This document shows positions 52,561 to 57,959 of a DNA stretch of 57,959 nucleotides, piece by piece (the first letter of the stretch is position 1; each line of letters opens with the position of its first letter). Under the pieces are notes generated by a model, which was not told the DNA's origin, ran no database searches, and saw nothing but the letters and a program-made list of their open reading frames with translations. Origin of the DNA: Candidatus Nitrosopumilus sp. (GTDB lineage Archaea > Thermoproteota > Nitrososphaeria > Nitrososphaerales > Nitrosopumilaceae); assembly GCA_029263475.1 (NCBI GenBank), contig JAJCXK010000051.1:1-57959 (forward strand), in the 5' to 3' direction. A program made the position numbers and the translations under genes.

Positions 52561-52757
52561 GATGTTCCCCGGGTCTGACTCGCACAAAATCATAGGTCAT
52601 AGCCATACGCCTCCTCGCGTTCTGAACCCGGGGTTGCCCATAATGTAGCATGCCTGGGTGAACTAGAAATCATTGGTATCATTACGATCATCATCATCCC
52701 AATCCGTCTGCATGCCTGCTCTTGGGCGTTTAACAGTGAACCCACTCCTACTAAAAA
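52561..52757 (-). ncRNA. Structured non-coding RNA of unassigned family
   Basis: This GC-rich island of about 200 bases has no ORF. On the minus strand: GCCCA pairs with TGGGC, two GCATGC segments pair inside it, ATTGG...CCAAT closes an inner hairpin, and a second domain is closed by CCCCGGGT / ACCCGGGG (8 bp). A TATA box ttTATAAA (52776-52783) lies about 20-25 bases before the presumed start. Neither SRP helix 8, RNase P core, 5S nor tRNA signatures were recognised, so the family is open. Confidence 0.6.
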
Positions 52758-52775
52758 CCATTGAGGAAATGTTTT

Positions 52776-52783
52776 TTTATAAA
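52776..52783 (-). promoter_or_regulatory. TATA box for the structured RNA
   Basis: The minus strand reads gatTTATAAAaaaac just downstream of the pheT stop, 20-25 bases before the GC-rich RNA. Position and sequence fit an archaeal promoter. Confidence 0.55.
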
Positions 52784-52802
52784 TCAGTTTTTTTAAAACG
52801 AA

Positions 52803-54470
52803 CTAATTTGCAGTTTTGAGAATTGAATCAGATAAGGATAGCTCAAAACCAACCACGGGTACACGGATTTTGTATTTTTCAACAATTGTCGAATTGATTT
52901 TTCCAATAATTCCAATTGACACATCGTTTAGAATGATTGATGCGCAGTGGCCTTTTTCAAATGTAGGATCAGATGATGTTTTTGTTTCAACTTTAATTCC
53001 AAAGCCAACATTAAGTGCAGATTGAACTATAGATTTTATTTCAGTAAAGTTTGCATCCTTGTGAGCACTAATTCCAGAAAAGCTAATTTTTTCAGTTATC
53101 GGATTACCAGTTTCAAAAACGGTTCCAGTTTCAAACATCCTTTGAGGATAAGATTCATGAATGTTCTTTGAGAGATTCTCCAGCAATCCAGGAAGTATGG
53201 AGTCACGTAAAATTGTGTGCTCTTGACTTTTTGAATCCAACACGGAGATAATTTTTGCAGAATCTCTGTTTGTCATGTCATACAACACTCTTTTGCTAGT
53301 CAGACTTGAATTCAGAGCTTCAAGGTACCCCAACCCAATCATCATTCTGTCCAATGATTTTAGTTGCAACGATACAGGATTTGTTTTTCCTATCGTTTGT
53401 GATGGTGACATGGTAGGTTCAAGGTTTTGAATTCCATATCCCAAAGCAACTTCCTCTACCAAGTCCAGGGGTCCAAAAATGTCAAAACGATATGCAGGAA
53501 TTGTGCATACTATGTTGACCCCTTTGGATGATGCATCTAATCGAGATTTTTTAAGGCATGAAATAATTTTAGAGGCTTTAAGATCCAGTCCAAGTATCTG
53601 GTTGACTAGCAAAGAGTTGACAGTCAGTTTTCTGGCACCAAGTTTTGGTGAAGAATTTTTTGCCCCAGATATTTTAATAGATTCCAATGCAAATCCAGCA
53701 CTTTGCAAAATTGTGGCTACAACTGCAAGCATGTCTTCAGCATCTTCCTTGTTGATTCCAGTTACCTCTACGAAGAGATTCTTTGTTTTTGTAGTGACAG
53801 TTGTGACTGCAGCATTGATGATCGGGGGGAAAGATACGGTGTTTTGATTATTGTCAACAATTAGAGGAACTTGTGCTGATTGCCCAAGTAGCGAACCGTA
53901 ATCTTTTCCAACATCAGTACTTGTCAAAATCTCCGAAATCGCAACCTCATCTTCAGAGTTTAGTGGTACAAATTTGTGATTTCTATCAACGGTGGTGTAA
54001 ACCAAAGGAAATGAAATATTGTCCAAATCATGAATACCAATCGAAGATTTTTTTCTCTTTCTCCCTATTCCAAAATGAAGATCTTCCTGCATGGTGATCA
54101 GCTGCTTGAGAGTCCTATCATCAATTTTTCCATGTCTTGCAACTATTCCAGTTACAAAAGGTCGTATCTTTGATACCTCAGGTTTTACAGAAATTGAAAA
54201 CTTGTTTGATTTTTTTATGTTGAATTTCACAGATCCAGTTTTGATCCCAAGCAATCCTTGCAGTCCCAATGCAATTCCAAAGTCAGTAGAATAGTCAGGC
54301 CTGTTTGGACTATACTCTATTCTGACTTCGTCGTTGTCTTCAGACTCTATGTCCAATCCAAGAAATGGCAAGAATTCAGAGATTTGTTTTTTGGATACCT
54401 TGCCAACCAGCTTTTGAAGGCGAGAATAAGACAGCTCAACTACTGGCATTTTGTATTGCTCCTTAGCCAT
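52803..54470 (-). CDS. pheT: Phenylalanyl-tRNA synthetase beta chain
   Basis: The 555-residue archaeal/eukaryal-type beta subunit (no EMAP/tRNA-binding N-terminal extension) forms the alpha2-beta2 enzyme with PheS. Visible: MPVVELSYSRLQKLVGK, RIEYSPNRPDYSTDFGIALGLQG (B1/B2 parts), the B3/B4 editing region, AYRFDIFGPLDLVEEVALGYGIQNL (B5), and the pseudo-catalytic core RDSILPGLLENLSKNIHESYPQRMFETG. Its start overlaps the end of pheS by 31 bases. Confidence 0.93.
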   Translation of the reverse strand: MAKEQYKMPVVELSYSRLQKLVGKVSKKQISEFLPFLGLDIESEDNDEVRIEYSPNRPDYSTDFGIALGLQGLLGIKTGSVKFNIKKSNKFSISVKPEVSKIRPFVTGIVARHGKIDDRTLKQLITMQEDLHFGIGRKRKKSSIGIHDLDNISFPLVYTTVDRNHKFVPLNSEDEVAISEILTSTDVGKDYGSLLGQSAQVPLIVDNNQNTVSFPPIINAAVTTVTTKTKNLFVEVTGINKEDAEDMLAVVATILQSAGFALESIKISGAKNSSPKLGARKLTVNSLLVNQILGLDLKASKIISCLKKSRLDASSKGVNIVCTIPAYRFDIFGPLDLVEEVALGYGIQNLEPTMSPSQTIGKTNPVSLQLKSLDRMMIGLGYLEALNSSLTSKRVLYDMTNRDSAKIISVLDSKSQEHTILRDSILPGLLENLSKNIHESYPQRMFETGTVFETGNPITEKISFSGISAHKDANFTEIKSIVQSALNVGFGIKVETKTSSDPTFEKGHCASIILNDVSIGIIGKINSTIVEKYKIRVPVVGFELSLSDSILKTAN

Positions 54471-55834
54471 CCCAGATTATTATTGTAGAATTCCCTTACA
54501 TCGTCTAAATCATACTTTAGCATTGCAATTCTTTCAATGCCCCCACCCCAGGCTAAAACAGGTTGGGTAATGCCAAGCGGCTTTGTTACTTCAGGTCTGA
54601 AAATACCCATGCCAAACAACTCAATCCATTTTCCCAGTTTTTCATTGTACACCATTGTCTGCAGAGAGGGTTCGGTATACGGAAAAAACGTTGGCCAAAA
54701 TTTTATTTTTGTGATCCCAATTCGTTTGTAAAATTCACGTTGAATGCCCATCAGATTTCTCAAGTTGGCGTCCTTTCCAACCACAATGCCTTCTATTTGA
54801 TTGAATTCTACGAGGTGCTTATAGCTGACTTTTTCGTTTCGAAACACCCTTCCCAACGAGAAAATTCGCGCCTCGTCAGGCTTGTTTTCGGCCAGATGTT
54901 TGATGGTTACGCATGTAGTGTGGGTCCTTAAAACCATTTTTCGTGCTTCGTTGATATCCCATTGATATCGCCAGTTTTTCTTATGGGATTCAGAAACCTT
55001 TCTGATTTGATCAGGCGTTCCAATTTTCTTGGCAGAGATGCCATCCAGATAAAACGTATCTTGTAATTCCCTTGCAGGATGATCCTGTGGAGTAAACAGG
55101 GCATCAAAGTTCCAAAAGCTTGACTGGGTCATGTTTCCAAGAATTTCTGAAAAACCAAGCGTGACAAATATTTCACGTATTTCATCAATGGTGTCTTTTA
55201 ATGGATGAGTTCTTGCAACAAAGATCTCGGGAACTTTTGCCTCAACGTCAATCTCTCCAGAAGAATCTGAAAGTTTCAAAGATTTTGCGGAATCAGACAA
55301 GATGATTTCTTTGGTTTTTGCAATATCCTCGACAATAAAGTCAGGTCTTTTCAATAGTGTTGATAAATCATCATCATCGATTTTGTCTAGAGACAATTTC
55401 TCATATCCTATAAGCTGAAGAGTTTTTTCGCCAGGAAGTTCAAAAGGCGAATTTTTGAGAGAAATTTGATCAGCGAATGTCTCAACCCAGTTATTTTTTC
55501 TAGCTAATCCCATTGAAGGTCCAAAAACAGAACCTAGTTCGTCCTGCAAGACAGATAATTTTTTAGGTCCATCTTTTAACAAAGTCAACAGTCTTCTTTC
55601 AGGCAATCCTTTTTCAAAAGACTCAATGCCATTTTTACCTAAACTAACTATACTTGCTTTTGATTCGGTGACAATTGCCAAATCTTTTAGCTTGAGCCAT
55701 TCAATGCCCCTTCTAATTTGATCAGGTGAAAGTTGCGTGGATTTTTCTAGCGTTTCAGGAGACTGTTTTGGATCATCTCGTAATGAAGTGATAATTTTTT
55801 TTTCAATATCATGGAAAACCTGAGACAACAGCAA
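54440..55834 (-). CDS. pheS: Phenylalanyl-tRNA synthetase alpha chain
   Basis: The 464-residue catalytic subunit has an N-terminal winged-helix region (about 1-180, archaeal type) and a class II catalytic core: motif 1 near HPLKDTIDEIREIFVTLGF, TQSSFWNFDALFTPQDHPARELQDTF, motif 2 FRNEKVSYKHLVEFNQIEGIV, and motif 3 AWGGGIERIAML. It attaches Phe to tRNA-Phe. Divergent from trpS across a 45-base shared promoter region. Confidence 0.95.
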   Translation of the reverse strand: MLLSQVFHDIEKKIITSLRDDPKQSPETLEKSTQLSPDQIRRGIEWLKLKDLAIVTESKASIVSLGKNGIESFEKGLPERRLLTLLKDGPKKLSVLQDELGSVFGPSMGLARKNNWVETFADQISLKNSPFELPGEKTLQLIGYEKLSLDKIDDDDLSTLLKRPDFIVEDIAKTKEIILSDSAKSLKLSDSSGEIDVEAKVPEIFVARTHPLKDTIDEIREIFVTLGFSEILGNMTQSSFWNFDALFTPQDHPARELQDTFYLDGISAKKIGTPDQIRKVSESHKKNWRYQWDINEARKMVLRTHTTCVTIKHLAENKPDEARIFSLGRVFRNEKVSYKHLVEFNQIEGIVVGKDANLRNLMGIQREFYKRIGITKIKFWPTFFPYTEPSLQTMVYNEKLGKWIELFGMGIFRPEVTKPLGITQPVLAWGGGIERIAMLKYDLDDVREFYNNNLGWLRSNTKCQ

Positions 55835-55879
55835 AGAATTCGAAAAAGACTTTTTAAACCTTAACCTAAGTCAAGAGGA

Positions 55880-56992
55880 ATGTCTGCTGATGACTTTATC
55901 GTAACTCCATGGCATGTTGAAGGCAACATTGACTATGACAAGCTAATCAAGAAATTTGGTACTGATAAGATATCTTCAGAACTGCTTGAAAGAATTAAGA
56001 AAAATACGGGTGAGGATTATTTTATGCTCAGAAGGGGTATTTTTTTCTCCCACAGGGAAATGAACAGAATTCTTGATGAATATGAAAAAGGTAACAAATT
56101 CTTTTTGTATACAGGAAGAGGTCCATCAGGCCACACCCATATCGGGCATTTGGTTCCATGGATGTTCGCAAAATGGTTACAAGAGAAATTTGATGTCAAT
56201 TTGTATTTTCAGCTTACAGATGATGAGAAATTCTATTCAAAATCAAACCTCACTTTGGAGGAGACAAACAAATTTGCGTACGAGAATGCGTTGGACTTTA
56301 TCGCATTAGGTTTCAATCCAGAAAAAACAAAAATTATTATCAACACTAGAAACATCCAGACTCTCTATCCAATTGCAGCCAAAGTGGCAAAGAAAATTAA
56401 TTTCTCCAATACAAAAGCGACATTTGGATTTACAAATGAAACAAACATTGGCATGATTTTTTACACATCACTGCAATCTGCCCCATGCTTTATTGAAGAT
56501 AAACCAGTTCTAATTCCATTGGGCGTAGACCAAGATCCTCACTTTAGATTGACAAGGGACATTGCACCAAAGATCGGAAAACAAAAGCCTGCATTGATTC
56601 ACAACATAATGATTCCAGGTTTGGAAGGACCGGGAGGAAAGATGTCGGCATCAAATGAAAAAGGTACCATATACACAACTGATGCTCCAAATGTCGTAAA
56701 AAAGAAAATTAACAAATTTGCATTTTCAGGAGGGCAGTCAGATATGGAACAGCACAGAAAACTTGGAGGAAATCCAGACATCGATGTTTCATACCAATAT
56801 CTAAGAATATTTTTTGAACCTGATGACCACAAACTAAAAATAATTTATGACGATTATAAATCGGGAAAACTACTTTCAGGCGAGCTAAAAGCAATTTTAA
56901 TTGAAAAGATCAACGAGTTTCTTGCAGTTCATCAGGAAAAAAGAGAAAAAGCAAAAAGCCAGATAGAACAGTTTCTTTTTGAGAACAAATGA
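55880..56992 (+). CDS. trpS: Tryptophanyl-tRNA synthetase
   Basis: The 370-residue class I synthetase is of the archaeal/eukaryal type: GRGPSGHTHIGHLVPWMFAKWL (HIGH region), QLTDDEKFYSK, IPLGVDQDPHFRLTRDIAPKIG and PGGKMSASNEKGTIYT (KMSKS-like KMSAS). Charges tRNA-Trp; the intron-containing tRNA 8.4 kb away may be its substrate. Its stop overlaps the next gene by 4 bases. Confidence 0.95.
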   Translation: MSADDFIVTPWHVEGNIDYDKLIKKFGTDKISSELLERIKKNTGEDYFMLRRGIFFSHREMNRILDEYEKGNKFFLYTGRGPSGHTHIGHLVPWMFAKWLQEKFDVNLYFQLTDDEKFYSKSNLTLEETNKFAYENALDFIALGFNPEKTKIIINTRNIQTLYPIAAKVAKKINFSNTKATFGFTNETNIGMIFYTSLQSAPCFIEDKPVLIPLGVDQDPHFRLTRDIAPKIGKQKPALIHNIMIPGLEGPGGKMSASNEKGTIYTTDAPNVVKKKINKFAFSGGQSDMEQHRKLGGNPDIDVSYQYLRIFFEPDDHKLKIIYDDYKSGKLLSGELKAILIEKINEFLAVHQEKREKAKSQIEQFLFENK

Positions 56993-57270
56993 AAATCAAT
57001 ATCGTATGTGATGACAAATATGAGGCACAGAAGTTGGCAGCCCTAATTTTCATCAAGGAAGGAAAAGAGACATTCATCACAGGAATCCTAAACGTGATAA
57101 AAAATGAACTAGTAATTTCACTAAAAGACAAATCAGCCCACAGTATTTTGCTCAAAGACGAAGAAGGTGTGGAAAAATTTGCAGATTTCATTCAGTCAGT
57201 AATTGATAAAGAACACAACCTGGTTTCGACTAAAATTCTCCAACATGTTGTAGAGGTAGTCAAAGAGTAA
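56989..57270 (+). CDS. Small conserved-type soluble protein downstream of trpS
   Basis: The 93-residue protein MKINIVCDDKYEAQKLAALI...KEGKETFITGILNVIKNELVISLKDKSAHSILLKDEEGVEKFADFIQSVIDKEHNL is a compact alpha/beta protein that looks like a double-strand RNA/PUA-size domain, but I cannot assign a family. ATGA overlap with trpS implies co-translation. Confidence 0.65.
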   Translation: MKINIVCDDKYEAQKLAALIFIKEGKETFITGILNVIKNELVISLKDKSAHSILLKDEEGVEKFADFIQSVIDKEHNLVSTKILQHVVEVVKE

Positions 57271-57272
57271 GC

Positions 57273-57362
57273 CTATAGGCCTAATGCGGCATACAGAGTT
57301 ACAATTCCAACTATGACAATAAGAGATATTCCCAGTGCATTAAAGTCACTTTCCATACCCAT
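57273..57362 (-). CDS. 29-residue single-helix membrane microprotein
   Basis: MGMESDFNALGISLIVIVGI then VTLYAALGL: a short acidic start and one membrane helix. It sits between genes with its own AT-rich upstream region. The coding quality is good for its size. Function unknown. Confidence 0.5.
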   Translation of the reverse strand: MGMESDFNALGISLIVIVGIVTLYAALGL

Positions 57363-57418
57363 GTTTTGAAATAATTATAATTAAAGTGTTAATGAATTCT
57401 CAAGTGTGATTCTACCAA

Positions 57419-57959
57419 TCACCGAGGAAAATATTTACTCTTTTTTGAATTTGATCTATCTTTTGTTGGTTTTGACACGGGTTCTCGGATTTCATTACAA
57501 TTTAGGCAAAATACATTCAATTCTTCTCGAGCAAGATCAGGTGCAGAGATATATTTTCCCCATGAAGCAGCATCACCCCCGCGCCCATCATTACCAGAAT
57601 TACCAGTGTCAGATATTGGACTAATCCCTAAGGCCCTCTCATCCTTAAATCCACAACTAGAGCAAGTTTTTCCACCCAAGATTTCATATAATTTTTCTTT
57701 AATTGTTTCATAAAATTTGTCTGAACCATTTGAATAGAAGCTTTCCTGTTTTCTTAGAAATTTGTCACTTCTTGGTTTTCTGGAACTAGAACTATCTTTA
57801 CGGGATTCTCTTCCTGAAGATGATCTTGAACCTCTGTCATCTCTTGAACCTCTGTCATCTCTTGAATATCTTGAACCTCTGTCATCTCTTGAATATCTTG
57901 AACCTCTGTCATCTCTTGAATATCTTGAACCTCTGTCATCTCTTGAATATCTTGAACCT
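57419..57959 (-). CDS. Repeat-bearing protein with degenerate HNH-like zinc domain (5' end beyond window)
   Basis: The frame runs open from the window edge. The N-terminal visible part is a tandem array of GSRYSRDDR units (27-bp DNA repeats), then a Ser/Arg/Lys linker, then FYETIKEKLYEILGGKTCSSCGFKDERALGIS and FCLNCNEIREP. The second part follows the pattern of HNH proteins that read GGKCxxCGFxDxRALxxDHxxGGG...LCxNCNxxKR. The DH dyad is replaced by PIS, so catalysis is probably lost. The arginine/serine/aspartate repeats suggest nucleic-acid or protein binding by a flexible tail. Confidence 0.7.
   Translation of the reverse strand, partial: GSRYSRDDRGSRYSRDDRGSRYSRDDRGSRYSRDDRGSRDDRGSRSSSGRESRKDSSSSRKPRSDKFLRKQESFYSNGSDKFYETIKEKLYEILGGKTCSSCGFKDERALGISPISDTGNSGNDGRGGDAASWGKYISAPDLAREELNVFCLNCNEIREPVSKPTKDRSNSKKSKYFPR
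57828..57959. repeat. Perfect 27-bp tandem repeat (coding)
   Basis: The unit gaacctctgtcatctcttg-aatatctt repeats head to tail at the right edge of the window, with at least four full perfect units and shorter 18-bp variants at the left end; it continues beyond the window. It encodes GSRYSRDDR on the minus strand. Perfect identity at third codon positions implies recent expansion. Confidence 0.85.

Noticed and set aside
57754..57939. Protein made of MTEVQDIQE repeats on the minus strand
   Set aside because: This is a shadow frame of the same 27-bp repeats; the GSRYSRDDR frame continues into a domain with zinc motifs, so that frame is the real one.

Overview
The window looks like a chromosomal segment of a low-GC ammonia-oxidising archaeon of the Nitrososphaerota (Thaumarchaeota), most likely order Nitrosopumilales. 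Support for this: archaeal TBP, TFB, Sm-like protein and Orc1/Cdc6; archaeal-type PheST and TrpRS; a mitochondrial-type aconitase; PdxS/PdxT; Mre11/Rad50; an intron-containing tRNA; leaderless-looking gene starts behind TATA boxes; and many secreted proteins and one-zinc-finger microproteins of the kind common in this group. The placement rests on protein recognition by eye, not on a search.

Layout. (1) 1-8.5 kb: secreted or membrane proteins, one membrane-anchored HNH-like protein, a Cache-HAMP-class III cyclase receptor, a secreted metal-dependent cyclase-fold hydrolase, and two decayed genes (a secreted protein and a type I signal peptidase). (2) 8.5-11.1 kb: a membrane protein / PAS-PAS histidine kinase / response regulator operon. 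(3) 11.2-22 kb: an array of CCGAAWWGATA repeats, then many small secreted or zinc-ribbon proteins with several paralogous pairs, an HxlR regulator, and a polytopic membrane protein. (4) 22.4-28.7 kb, very AT-rich: cytidine deaminase, rad50, a frameshifted mre11, and a YwgA-like/HD-phosphohydrolase pair. (5) 28.8-34.95 kb: a family-1-like casposon. It has a winged-helix regulator and a broken Cas1 (casposase) divergent from a tightly overlapping operon: zinc ribbon, DNA-binding-type protein, HNH nuclease, protein-primed PolB, membrane protein. It ends in an inverted array of the same 11-bp repeats seen at 11.2 kb. (6) 35-45 kb: an accessory island with a methyltransferase, Sm-like protein, TBP, TFB, Orc1/Cdc6 and about ten tiny Cys/His proteins. 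(7) 45-57.4 kb: conserved chromosome, with pdxT-pdxS, an intron-bearing tRNA, aconitase, an EVE protein, a stand-alone Lrp-type ligand domain, pheT-pheS, trpS and an unassigned structured RNA. The window ends inside a gene with perfect 27-bp coding repeats and a degenerate HNH-like zinc domain.

Noteworthy points. The casposase lacks its middle third, including the expected catalytic Glu and His, so the casposon is probably immobile by itself. A short palindromic element (about 95 bp: outer CACGTG-bearing inverted repeats, variable spacers, conserved inner hairpin) occurs twice intact and once truncated, with paired differences between copies. Information-processing genes (TBP, TFB, Sm, Orc1/Cdc6) sit with a swarm of zinc microproteins between the casposon and the truncated hairpin element, which may mark an integrated replicon.

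Limits: no similarity search, folding or covariance model could be run. Domain calls come from motifs visible in the translations. Apparent frameshifts could be sequencing errors.
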